A DNA stretch of 64,000 bases from Clostridia bacterium (lineage in GTDB: Bacteria > Bacillota > Clostridia > Oscillospirales > Acutalibacteraceae): the NCBI GenBank assembly GCA_017549105.1, contig JAFYVN010000011.1:62001-126000 (forward strand), in the 5' to 3' direction. Positions within the stretch are counted from its first letter, which is position 1. Each line of letters begins with the position of its first letter. Under the pieces are notes generated by a model. It ran no database searches, was not told the origin of the DNA, and was given only the letters and a program-made list of their open reading frames with translations. This document shows, one piece after another, positions 1-7,096 of this stretch. The position numbers and the translations under genes are program-made.

Positions 1-572
1 ATATATTCATCCTTTTTATCGGAATCGTGAAACTCCGCACACGGGAAGAACGGCATTTCGGGGAACACACCGAGAGTGGCGATGATTCCGTTTGCTTCTC
101 TGTCGATATGGGCAGGGTAACAAATTCCGCCAAACTCTTCAACAAGAGCGGGTGCCTCGTCAACCGTTATCTGCGTTGCATTTGAAAGCAGAAATTCGTC
201 AACTCCGATAACCTCGTCATTTTCGTCCATTATCATCTGCTGACCGAAAATATCAACTCGGTTTTTAAAAGGTATTCTGCGGAGATTAACTTTTTCGCTG
301 AATTTCAGCGCATCATCAAGTTGCTCAAAAAGGCAGACAAGGTGAATATCTTCCGCAGTAGTCAGTTCCATACCTGCAACGGGTACAATTCCGTTTGCCT
401 GCGCCGTTTTGAAAAAAGCGGGGCAGTTGAGGCAGGTGTTGTGGTCGGTCAAAGCCATAATATCAAGCTTCGCAACCACACCCATACCCGCAATGTTATT
501 CGGAGTCATATCGTCGTCACCGCAGGGCGACAGGCAGGAATGCATATGCAAATCGTAATAATATTTCTTCAT
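1..572 (-). CDS. PHP-domain phosphoesterase, 3' end cut by window edge
   Basis: About 190 codons are visible and no stop is reached before base 1, so the C-terminus is missing. The protein opens with DLHMHS (residues 7-12), then TDHN (42-45) and GMELT (67-71), the ordered metal-binding motifs of the PHP (polymerase and histidinol phosphatase) family of metal-dependent phosphoesterases. A further CYPAHID motif near residue 150 supplies another metal ligand. There is no signal peptide, so it should be cytoplasmic. The ATG at 572-570 overlaps the TGA of the preceding DRTGG gene as ATGA, which indicates translational coupling. It is the last visible gene of a six-gene minus-strand cluster with an H-cluster protein. 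The substrate is unknown; relatives include the TrpH/YciV type nucleotide or oligonucleotide phosphatases. Confidence 0.85.
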   Translation of the reverse strand, partial: MKKYYYDLHMHSCLSPCGDDDMTPNNIAGMGVVAKLDIMALTDHNTCLNCPAFFKTAQANGIVPVAGMELTTAEDIHLVCLFEQLDDALKFSEKVNLRRIPFKNRVDIFGQQMIMDENDEVIGVDEFLLSNATQITVDEAPALVEEFGGICYPAHIDREANGIIATLGVFPEMPFFPCAEFHDSDKKDEY

Positions 573-889
573 ATCTTAAGAAGCATCGCCGTTTCGTAGG
601 CGGGCAAATCCGATGTGAGGATGTTGACACCCTTTGCGTTTGCCGTTTCGGTAACGGCAGCATCAAGAGTAACGCCCTCGGCAAGGATTATACACGCAAC
701 GTCGGCAAGGGATGCAACGGCAACGATGTTGATGTTGGACATAATTGTTATCCACGCACCGTCTGCCTTTGCTCTGCCCATAACCCAGCTGAGCAAATCA
801 CCGATATAAACGTTGGTAATTTCACGTTCACCGTCGGGGATGGCAACGGCTGTGAAGCCGGGCATTGCCGCAAGCTCATTTACCGTCAA
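569..889 (-). CDS. DRTGG-domain protein (downstream copy)
   Basis: This is a 106-residue protein read from a TTG at 889-887. That start is chosen because GGAGGTG lies seven bases upstream; the longer frame reading back to base 1000 overlaps the hydrogenase-like gene and has no such site. The sequence contains ITNVYIGDLLSWVMG, then MSNINIVAVASLADVACIILAEG and NILTSDLPAYETA, the pattern of small DRTGG-domain proteins found next to [FeFe]-hydrogenase-like genes in Clostridia. The domain also occurs as a ligand-sensing or regulatory part in phosphotransacetylase and HprK-related proteins. It overlaps the upstream gene by 14 bases and the downstream PHP gene by 4. A sensory or regulatory role is inferred from context only. 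Confidence 0.8.
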   Translation of the reverse strand: MTVNELAAMPGFTAVAIPDGEREITNVYIGDLLSWVMGRAKADGAWITIMSNINIVAVASLADVACIILAEGVTLDAAVTETANAKGVNILTSDLPAYETAMLLKI

Positions 890-2174
890 CCGAATCACCT
901 CCGCTGTATTCCGCAATATATTTCTTAAGAAGTTCCTTGTAAGCGATAATGCAATCGTTTCTGTCGGCATTTCCCATAACAATATCTTCCGCAAAAGCAC
1001 GGCAGCTCGGTGCGCCGCAAGAACCGCAGTCGATACCCGGAAGCTCCTTGCGTACCGCCTGAATCTTTGACATAAGTCTCATCGATTCACCGATATTATC
1101 GCTCAGACGGTTGAGCGGATTATAATTCGGCAGGTCGGTAAAGAAGCATTCGTGGGGAATGTAGCTCTCGCTGTCTTCGGGGGCATTGAGAGAAACGGGC
1201 ATATAGCGTCTCAGGGTATGAAGTCTGTTTTTGGCAACATAGGGATTTTCAATCGTCAGAACACCGCCCACGCATCCGCTCGGGCAAGCGTTAAGCTCAA
1301 CAAAATCAATCGGGGGAATGTTGCCGTCTTCTATCTGGTCGAGAACGGAGATAACGTTGTTGATTCCGTCCGCAGCAAGAATTTTGTCGTTTAAAAGTGC
1401 GGAGCCTTCGCCGCCGCATATCGCCCAGCTCAGACCGATTCTGCCGGCCTCGCTTGCGATTTCGCACACCCTCTCACGCTTCATAACGTTGATAAGCTGA
1501 AGGTAAATTTCGCTCATTGAAATTACCAGGTCAACCTCGCTCTTGTAGCTTCCGAAGCCGTTCCTTGCATAGCTCATCTTTGCGGGGCACGGAGAAATGA
1601 AGCAAACTCCGATATCCTCACTTCTGAGTTCGGGATGCTCCTTCATTGCTCTTTCTCTCGCAAGCCTTGCGGCAACCTCCATCGGAGGCAGAAGCGGAAT
1701 AAGATTATCTTTAAGGAACGGAAAACGGAGAACGATAAGCCTTGCAACAACAGGGCAAGCAGTGCTGATAACAGGCTTCTTGATGCCTTCGGTATGAAGA
1801 TAGAGGCGGGTATAAGCCGAAACAAGCTCGGCACCCTTTGAAACCTCAAACACATCGTCAAAACCGATATCAAGCAGACCCTGAAGCACATAGCCTATGT
1901 TGTCAAGATTATCAAACTGTGCAAAAAGCGCAGGTGCGGGCAATGCGATTTTGAATTTGAATTTTTTTATTTCGTCAAAAGAGTTGCAAATGCTCTTTTT
2001 GGCGTTGTTGGGGCAATTACGGATACACTCGCCGCAATCGATACAGCGTTCGGAATCAATAACAGCGCAGCCGTTACGGATTCTGATCGCCTCTGTGGGG
2101 CAATGCTTCATGCAGGTTGTGCAGCCGGTACATTTGCTCGGGTCAAGAGCAACCGAATGAATGTATGTATTCAT
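876..2174 (-). CDS. [FeFe]-hydrogenase-like H-cluster protein, sensory/group-B type
   Basis: The 432-residue protein starts with two [4Fe-4S] ferredoxin motifs (C15-x2-C-x2-C-x3-CP and C44-x2-C-x2-C-x3-CP). A hydrogenase large-subunit domain follows with the H-cluster cysteines C140 (STACP), C196 (SPCPAK), C297 and C301 (ACPSGCVGG). A C-terminal extra Fe-S domain carries DCGSCGAPSC from residue 382 and a last cysteine at 408. In catalytic hydrogenases the first motif is TSCCP and its first cysteine relays protons; here that position is Ala139. This and the short length resemble the group B/C enzymes, which are poorly characterised and partly thought to be sensors. GGAGTG precedes the ATG. Neighbours are a NuoE-like protein, an anti-sigma-type ATPase, two DRTGG proteins and a PHP phosphoesterase. 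H2 or redox sensing is likelier than bulk H2 production, but this is inference. Confidence 0.85.
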   Translation of the reverse strand: MNTYIHSVALDPSKCTGCTTCMKHCPTEAIRIRNGCAVIDSERCIDCGECIRNCPNNAKKSICNSFDEIKKFKFKIALPAPALFAQFDNLDNIGYVLQGLLDIGFDDVFEVSKGAELVSAYTRLYLHTEGIKKPVISTACPVVARLIVLRFPFLKDNLIPLLPPMEVAARLARERAMKEHPELRSEDIGVCFISPCPAKMSYARNGFGSYKSEVDLVISMSEIYLQLINVMKRERVCEIASEAGRIGLSWAICGGEGSALLNDKILAADGINNVISVLDQIEDGNIPPIDFVELNACPSGCVGGVLTIENPYVAKNRLHTLRRYMPVSLNAPEDSESYIPHECFFTDLPNYNPLNRLSDNIGESMRLMSKIQAVRKELPGIDCGSCGAPSCRAFAEDIVMGNADRNDCIIAYKELLKKYIAEYSGGDSVDGK

Positions 2175-2204
2175 AAAAATACACTCCTTCCCGCTTTGTC
2201 AGGC

Positions 2205-2636
2205 TCAGTACCTTACCTTCATGGTGATGGTGGTACCTTCACCCACAACCGAATCAATCTGCATTTCATCGGTATATCTTTTCATATTGGGCAGACCCAT
2301 ACCTGCTCCGAAGCCGAGCGAACGGACATTATCGGGTGCGGTTGAAAAGCCTTCCTGCATAGCCTGTTCGATGTTGGCAATGCCGGGACCTTTGTCTGCC
2401 AGGATTATTTCAATACACTCGTCACTGACGATAACAGAAGCCTCTCCGCCTTTTGCGTGGATAACCATATTGATTTCGCCTTCATACATGGCAATCGAAA
2501 CGCGGCGGATTGTTTCGGGGTCGATGCCGAGCTGACGCAGATTCTTTTTGACCTGCACCGAAGCCTGACCCGCAGAGGTGAAGTTATCGCCGTCAACCTC
2601 AAATCGGAATACCAAGGGTTCAGCCATCTGATTCAC
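2205..2636 (-). CDS. HATPase_c / anti-sigma-factor-type ATP-binding protein
   Basis: This 143-residue protein has the GHKL ATPase boxes: an N box with E-x3-N and HA around EGEINMVIHAKGG, a G1 box DKGPGI and a G2 box GFGAGMGLP. That places it with the small RsbW/SpoIIAB-like ATP-binding proteins rather than full histidine kinases, because there is no membrane segment or dimerisation domain. The start is taken as the GTG at 2636 behind GAGAGGAAAC; an internal ATG at 2627 is possible. It overlaps the end of the DRTGG gene upstream by 17 bases. In related clostridial clusters such proteins accompany H-cluster proteins. A protein-kinase or partner-switching role is inferred; no anti-anti-sigma partner is visible in the window. 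Confidence 0.8.
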   Translation of the reverse strand: MNQMAEPLVFRFEVDGDNFTSAGQASVQVKKNLRQLGIDPETIRRVSIAMYEGEINMVIHAKGGEASVIVSDECIEIILADKGPGIANIEQAMQEGFSTAPDNVRSLGFGAGMGLPNMKRYTDEMQIDSVVGEGTTITMKVRY

Positions 2637-2976
2637 CGTTTCCTCTCAGTCCGTTTGAATAGAGGATACCGCAAGCATCATACATACGCATCGGAGTGGT
2701 CATCACTGCGATACCGCATTCGTTTGCAAGCTCTATCATATCGGACGAAGGACGCTTTGAGCGAACAAAAACGACACACATCATATCCATCATCTCTGCG
2801 GTACGGATGACCTGAGCATTTACAAGTCCCGTTAAAAGCACCGCCTGATTCTTTACATATGCAAGCACATCGCTCATCATGTCGCTTCCGCAAGCAGAAT
2901 GAACATCGTTTTCGAGATGTTCGCTGCCGCAAAGAACCTCTGCGCCGAGTAAATCTTTTATAGTGTTGATAGTCAT
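2620..2976 (-). CDS. DRTGG-domain protein (upstream copy)
   Basis: This 118-residue protein contains SACGSDMMSDVLAYV, LLTGLVNAQVIRTAEMMD and VFVRSKRPSSDMIELA, features of the stand-alone DRTGG family. The ATG at 2976 is preferred over a TTG six bases earlier because GAGGGAT sits eight bases before the ATG and almost on top of the TTG. It lies between the NuoE-like gene and the ATPase gene in the same operon. It is only distantly similar to the second DRTGG gene at 569-889, so the cluster holds two different members of the family. The serine residues in the glycine-rich stretch could be binding sites, but no ligand is known for this type. Confidence 0.8.
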   Translation of the reverse strand: MTINTIKDLLGAEVLCGSEHLENDVHSACGSDMMSDVLAYVKNQAVLLTGLVNAQVIRTAEMMDMMCVVFVRSKRPSSDMIELANECGIAVMTTPMRMYDACGILYSNGLRGNGESDG

Positions 2977-3010
2977 TATCAATCCCTCATTTCCGCTTTG
3001 CGGTTAAAGA

Positions 3011-3505
3011 TTAGTTGTACTTTGCGAGGATATCGGGAATTTCGTCAGCAGTAACTCTGCCGTAAACGTCTTCGTTGATTGTGAAAACGGGAGCAAGACC
3101 GCAAGCACCGATGCAACGGCAAGCTTCAACCGAGAATTTGAGGTCGTCTGTGCATTCGCCGGGTGCAACACCGAGAACTTCGCAGATTTTGTCGAGAATT
3201 TCCTGTGAACCCTTAACATAGCAAGCTGTGCCGAGGCAAACAGAAACATTGTACTTTCCCTTGGGAGTGAGTGAGAACAGAGCATAGAAGCTTGCAACGC
3301 CATAAACCTTCTGAAGGGGAACGTTCATGCCGTCTGCAATCATGGTCTGAACCTCGATGGGCAGATAACCGTAAATGTTCTGTGCTTCCTGCATAACGTG
3401 CATAAGCATACTCTTATCATCTTTGCATTCTGCGATGATAGCCTTGAGCTGTGCTTCCTGTTCGGGAGTGCCTGTAAAAGGCAGGTTGCTGATTTTTTTA
3501 ACCAT
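3011..3505 (-). CDS. NuoE/HydC-like thioredoxin-fold [2Fe-2S] protein
   Basis: The 164-residue protein has the complete NuoE-type [2Fe-2S] site: C90-x4-C95 (CLGTAC) and C131-x3-C135 (CIGAC). The N-terminal helical part contains QEAQNIYGYLP and the YGVASFYALF motif of the family. Such subunits carry electrons between NAD(P)H-oxidising flavoproteins and ferredoxin-type centres in complex I and in bifurcating hydrogenases. No NuoF-type flavoprotein follows it here, so it may pass electrons to, or read the redox state for, the H-cluster protein three genes downstream. Its ATG follows AGGAGGAATGA. It is the first gene of the minus-strand cluster and is probably driven by the promoter near 3593-3601. 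Confidence 0.9.
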   Translation of the reverse strand: MVKKISNLPFTGTPEQEAQLKAIIAECKDDKSMLMHVMQEAQNIYGYLPIEVQTMIADGMNVPLQKVYGVASFYALFSLTPKGKYNVSVCLGTACYVKGSQEILDKICEVLGVAPGECTDDLKFSVEACRCIGACGLAPVFTINEDVYGRVTADEIPDILAKYN

Positions 3506-3592
3506 CTAAGTCATTCCTCCTGAATGAAATTTTAAACAATTGAATCTTTCAGAGTTGCAGACTCAAAAACCCGCAATTCTGCATTCTAAAGC

Positions 3593-3601
3593 ATTATAAC
3601 A
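3593..3601 (-). promoter_or_regulatory. Extended -10 promoter of the H-cluster operon
   Basis: On the minus strand the sequence reads TGTTATAAT, an extended -10 element. The -35 region is only a poor match (GAAATT). It lies about 90 bases upstream of the NuoE-like gene, in AT-rich DNA shared with the divergent methyltransferase promoter. Confidence 0.5.
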
Positions 3602-3723
3602 TATTGTAATAAAAATTTCTACTTTTTTATCGATATTTTTTGCACGATTTAAAAGATTTTTTTATGTTATTTTTATATAAATATTCTTTTTTACGGTTAG
3701 TTTTATCTAACTTGCGTGAATCG

Positions 3724-3753
3724 TTGACAACATGAGCAAGATTATGATAAAAT
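3724..3753 (+). promoter_or_regulatory. Sigma-A-type promoter for the RlmI-like gene
   Basis: TTGACA at 3724-3729 is followed after 18 bases by TAAAAT at 3748-3753, with a TG extension before the -10. Transcription would start near 3760, downstream of the TTG at 3755, so the gene must start at the later ATG (3794). Confidence 0.7.
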
Positions 3754-3793
3754 ATTGGATAAAGCAAAAATTAGCAACGAAAGTGATAACCTT

Positions 3794-5017
3794 ATGAAAA
3801 ACAAACGTAATTTTCCGATTGTAACCGTTACAAAAAAGGCTGAAGCCGTGCTTAAAAAAGGTCATCCCTGGGTCTATGATGCCGAGATAACACAGACCTT
3901 CGGAGAAATGCAGAACGGCTGTCTTGTTGACGTTTTATCGTCCAAAGGCTCATATCTAGGAACGGGATTTTTAAGTCTCAACAGCAAAATAAGAGTGCGT
4001 GTTCTCTCTTCAAACGCAAACGAAACCTTCTCCCCCGCTTTCTGGGAAAGAAGGCTGAAATATGCAATAGATTACAGAAAAACCGTTATGGGCAACGATT
4101 TTTCCTGTTGCCGTCTCGTTTTCGGCGAAGCCGACGGACTTCCCGGACTTACGGTTGACCGCTTTTCGGATATAATCGTCACCCAGGTGCTTTCCTACGG
4201 TATGGATAAAATCAAGGATATGATTTACACTGCAATCGTAAAAATCCTGCGTGATGACGGCGAAGAGATAAACGGTCTTTTTGAGAGAAACGACGTTGCA
4301 ATCCGTGAGCTTGAAGGTCTTGAACAGTACAAAGGCTGGTACGAAGCAATCCCCCACCCCGAAAGCACTGTGACCGAAATATGCGAAAACGGAATAAAAT
4401 ATCTTGTCGATGTCGAAAACGGTCAGAAAACGGGATTTTTCCTCGATCAGAAATATAACCGACTTGCCGTTTCAAAAATCGCAAAGGGCAAAAAAGTGCT
4501 TGACTGCTTTACCCATACGGGTTCATTCGCACTCAACGCTGCAATGGGCGGAGCGGAGCACGTGACCGCAGTTGATGTTTCAAAAACAGCGGTTGAAATG
4601 GCAAAGGCCAATGCCGAAAGAAACGGTCTTGAAGGCAGAATGGATTTCCTTGCCGCAGACGTTTTTGACCTTCTTCCAGAGCTTGAAGCAAAGGGCGGAA
4701 AGCCTTATGATTTCATCATTCTCGACCCTCCCGCATTCACAAAAAGCCGCAAAACCGTGCACAGTGCGGAAAGAGGATATAAAGAAATAAACTACAGAGC
4801 AATGAAGCTTCTGCCGAGAGGCGGATACCTTGCAACCTGCTCGTGCTCGCACTTTATGAAAAACGAGCTTTTCGTAAAAATGCTTCACGATGCGGCGGCT
4901 GATGCGGGCGTTCAGCTCAAACAGATTGAGGCACGTCAGCAAGCGTGCGATCACCCCGTTCTCTGGAATGTACCCGAAACTGATTACCTTAAATTCTATA
5001 TTTTTCAGGTGGTGTAA
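3794..5017 (+). CDS. RlmI-like class I SAM-dependent rRNA (cytosine-C5) methyltransferase
   Basis: This 407-residue protein has an N-terminal PUA domain (VTVTKKAEAVLKKGHPWVY), a central linking domain and a Rossmann methyltransferase with VLDCFTHTGSFALNAA (SAM motif I), ILDPPAFTKS (motif IV) and CSCSHFM (catalytic cysteines). This order matches the RlmI/YwbD family, whose E. coli member makes m5C1962 in 23S rRNA. The ATG at 3794 is used because the upstream TTG lies before the predicted transcription start. The next gene begins three bases after the stop, suggesting co-transcription. The exact target base is inferred from the family. Confidence 0.9.
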   Translation: MKNKRNFPIVTVTKKAEAVLKKGHPWVYDAEITQTFGEMQNGCLVDVLSSKGSYLGTGFLSLNSKIRVRVLSSNANETFSPAFWERRLKYAIDYRKTVMGNDFSCCRLVFGEADGLPGLTVDRFSDIIVTQVLSYGMDKIKDMIYTAIVKILRDDGEEINGLFERNDVAIRELEGLEQYKGWYEAIPHPESTVTEICENGIKYLVDVENGQKTGFFLDQKYNRLAVSKIAKGKKVLDCFTHTGSFALNAAMGGAEHVTAVDVSKTAVEMAKANAERNGLEGRMDFLAADVFDLLPELEAKGGKPYDFIILDPPAFTKSRKTVHSAERGYKEINYRAMKLLPRGGYLATCSCSHFMKNELFVKMLHDAAADAGVQLKQIEARQQACDHPVLWNVPETDYLKFYIFQVV

Positions 5018-5020
5018 AAT

Positions 5021-5917
5021 ATGTTTTTTGAAAACTGGATGTCATACATCAAAGACGATGCAAAAATCACCAAAGTTGCTATGCCCGGTTCCCACAACTC
5101 GGCAACAATGGGTATGATAAAACTCGCAAAATGCCAGAACGGCTCTCTTTATGAACAGTACCGATACGGTGTAAGATACTTCGATATCAGACTTAAAGCA
5201 GATAAAAAAGGCAGACTTTTTATCGCTCACGGCATTATGAAGGGTATGCCCGCAAAACTCGCATTTGAAAGTCTGAAAAAGATTTTTGACGAAAGCGATG
5301 AGTTCTTCGTTATCAAAATGATAACATATATGAACCAGAAAATCGGTCCTTTCAGTCTCAGCTACAAAGGCAATGCGGGCGAAACATCAAGGCTCATCAG
5401 AGAGTATCTCAACCCCGAAAAATATGCCCTCACCGGCTACGGTGATATCAGCGACCTTACTCTGGGCGAGATAAGAAAAGCAGGTAAAAAATACATAATT
5501 ATCAACGAAAACAAAGAATACGATTTCAGCAATGACTGCACCGTTGACGGCCCCTGGAGCGGTGAGGTTCACGGCTATAAGCCCGAAAAATTTGCAAAGG
5601 AAATTATGAATTATTTCCGCAAGGTCAACACTGACGGATTCTTCTGGTTCCAGACTCAGCAGACCCCTAATCCCGGCACGGAAATCGGCTGGTCAATGTG
5701 GCCCGACGATCTCGACAAAATCACCCGTGAATATTTCCCCGGCATCATCGCCGATATAGCCGCAAATCCCGAATTCATTGAAAAAGCCAACATAGTCGCA
5801 GGCGATTTTATGACTGCGGACTATATGAAAGCAAAAGAAATTCTCTCCCTCAACCTGCTCAAAGGCATCGTCAAGGAAGAGATGATTGATAAGTATAAAA
5901 AGGCAATAGGCAAATGA
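5021..5917 (+). CDS. PI-PLC X-domain-like phosphodiesterase
   Basis: This 298-residue protein resembles bacterial phosphatidylinositol-specific phospholipase C catalytic domains. It has AMPGSHNSAT near residue 23, with the first catalytic-type His, RYFDIRLK with the conserved Asp/Arg, and FIAHGIMKG with the second catalytic His. The usual secreted bacterial enzymes carry a signal peptide, but this one starts directly with MFFENWMSYIKDD and has none, so it is predicted cytoplasmic or exported by another route. It follows the methyltransferase by three bases and ends at a strong terminator. The substrate, whether phosphoinositide or another glycerophosphodiester, cannot be told from sequence. 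Confidence 0.8.
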   Translation: MFFENWMSYIKDDAKITKVAMPGSHNSATMGMIKLAKCQNGSLYEQYRYGVRYFDIRLKADKKGRLFIAHGIMKGMPAKLAFESLKKIFDESDEFFVIKMITYMNQKIGPFSLSYKGNAGETSRLIREYLNPEKYALTGYGDISDLTLGEIRKAGKKYIIINENKEYDFSNDCTVDGPWSGEVHGYKPEKFAKEIMNYFRKVNTDGFFWFQTQQTPNPGTEIGWSMWPDDLDKITREYFPGIIADIAANPEFIEKANIVAGDFMTADYMKAKEILSLNLLKGIVKEEMIDKYKKAIGK

Positions 5918-5922
5918 TTTTA

Positions 5923-5950
5923 ACGGCGGGAGTTGCTCCCGCCGTTTTTT
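5923..5950 (+). terminator. Rho-independent terminator
   Basis: A nine-pair stem CGGCGGGAG / CTCCCGCCG with a TTG loop (5924-5944) is followed by six T. It closes the methyltransferase/PI-PLC operon. Confidence 0.9.
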
Positions 5951-5951
5951 G

Positions 5952-6488
5952 TCAGTTTACCGAAACACGGCTAAAATTGTAAAGTCGAAAACCAAACAAG
6001 CTGTCCTTTATATAAACAAAAAAGCTCTTAAGCGTTTGGAAAATAATTTTAAATAAAGAATATTCGCCTTCCGGTTTTCCGAAATTGTACTCTATTAAAA
6101 CATAGTCACCATCGTCGTCACGGACATATTGAACAGTTTCACCGTTCACCTTAACAACGCAATTTTCAGCAAAACAATCACCTTCGTTTTGAGGGCGAAG
6201 CTCAAATATCAAAGAATATTCGTATTGCGGAAGAAAAACATCGGATTTTGCAAAAAACTCAACGCCGTTAAATTTTGAAATCCACGCAATCGTTCCTACA
6301 CGACAGTTTTTGTTATCGAGTACAATTTCTTTATGTGCGTATGTTTCTTCGCCTGTCCGAGGTGCGGGCAAATTAATATTAACTTCACTTATTTCACTTT
6401 CTCCGGCAAAAGCACCGGGACAAAAAGAAGAAAATATTGTTAAAAACAACAAGAAAACCACTAAAACGTTTTTAAGATTTCTTTTCAT
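5952..6488 (-). CDS. Secreted protein of unknown function
   Basis: The 178-residue protein starts at the ATG 6488-6486 behind AGGAGGGGAATTATT; a longer frame back to 6536 lacks a site and would precede the transcription start. A signal peptide (MKRNLKNVLVVFLLFLTIF, ending near GAFAG) is clear. The mature part is a beta-rich domain with no family recognised by eye. It ends with an aromatic amphipathic stretch (TLKSFFVYIKDSLFGFRLY) like the tails of other exported proteins in this window. It has its own consensus promoter and stands alone, convergent to the PI-PLC gene. Confidence 0.75.
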   Translation of the reverse strand: MKRNLKNVLVVFLLFLTIFSSFCPGAFAGESEISEVNINLPAPRTGEETYAHKEIVLDNKNCRVGTIAWISKFNGVEFFAKSDVFLPQYEYSLIFELRPQNEGDCFAENCVVKVNGETVQYVRDDDGDYVLIEYNFGKPEGEYSLFKIIFQTLKSFFVYIKDSLFGFRLYNFSRVSVN

Positions 6489-6515
6489 AATAATTCCCCT
6501 CCTTTTTATATATTT

Positions 6516-6544
6516 ATTATAAATCCCCGAAATCATTTTGTCAA
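6516..6544 (-). promoter_or_regulatory. Consensus sigma-A promoter of the secreted protein gene
   Basis: On the minus strand TTGACA (6544-6539) is separated by exactly 17 bases from TATAAT (6521-6516), with the ribosome-binding site about 15 bases further on. Confidence 0.85.
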
Positions 6545-6606
6545 TGTCGAATTAACAAAATATCCTACAAACGTTAAAACTCAATTCATACGCAATTAAT
6601 ATTTTC

Positions 6607-6680
6607 GGGGTATTATCTGAATGTACCGAGCGGGAGCCGCAACCCGCAACGTACTGCTCATTTTGAGTAAGCAATACCCC
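6607..6680. repeat. 74-bp inverted-repeat element with internal hairpins
   Basis: The ends GGGGTATT (6607-6614) and AATACCCC (6673-6680) are perfect 8-bp inverted repeats. Inside are GCGGG/CCCGC and CTCA/TGAG hairpins, so the whole can fold as a branched structure. It lies upstream of the promoter of the neighbouring secreted gene and so is not in its leader. It may be a small non-autonomous mobile element or a stand-alone RNA. It has the length of a tRNA but no T-loop consensus. Confidence 0.45.
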
Positions 6681-6703
6681 TCCTCAATTCAACCCCATAA
6701 AAG

Positions 6704-6731
6704 AAAAAGGTGCTCTCGCGAGCACCTTTTT
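6704..6731. terminator. Bidirectional terminator
   Basis: The stem GGTGCTC / GAGCACC (loop TCGC) is flanked by AAAAA and TTTTT, so it works on either strand. It ends the minus-strand ylmH operon. Confidence 0.9.
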
Positions 6732-6738
6732 CTTGCAT

Positions 6739-7086
6739 TCAGTCCAAATTTATATATTTACCGATGTTGAAAGTTATATTTGACGGATATGTTACACGCA
6801 GGATATTTTCTTTTATGAGAATATCGCATCCGTATTTCATGCGGATGCATACACTTTTAACATCGTCTTTTACTTTCGGGTAAAGCTCTTTGGCTTTTTC
6901 AACGCTGTAAGTTCCTCCGAAGTAATAAAATCCTACATCGGCTTCTTCCGATAAGTACACTTCTTTAATAGGAAAATCACTGTTTTCCATTGCTTCTGCA
7001 ATTTTCATCGGGTCTATAAATTCATCCCTGCAGTAAGTCAGTCTTTCGTTATTTCCCCATATTTCCTTTTCCTTCAGTCTGAACAT
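6739..7086 (-). CDS. Hypothetical 115-residue protein
   Basis: The ATG at 7086-7084 follows GGGGGGGAAAG and lies 11 bases after the ylmH stop, so the longer frame that overlaps ylmH is rejected. The protein is soluble and mixed alpha/beta, with EKEIWGNNERLTYCRDEFIDP at the start and no signal peptide or membrane segment. It contains EVYLSEEADVGFYYFGGTYSV and ends VTYPSNITFNIGKYI. No known family was recognised. Co-transcription with ylmH is likely from spacing. Confidence 0.6.
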   Translation of the reverse strand: MFRLKEKEIWGNNERLTYCRDEFIDPMKIAEAMENSDFPIKEVYLSEEADVGFYYFGGTYSVEKAKELYPKVKDDVKSVCIRMKYGCDILIKENILRVTYPSNITFNIGKYINLD

Positions 7087-7096
7087 CTTTCCCCCC

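Noticed and set aside
6607-6680. tRNA-like length and branched fold
   Set aside because: There is no T-arm consensus, no recognisable anticodon arm and no CCA; it is listed as a repeat instead.
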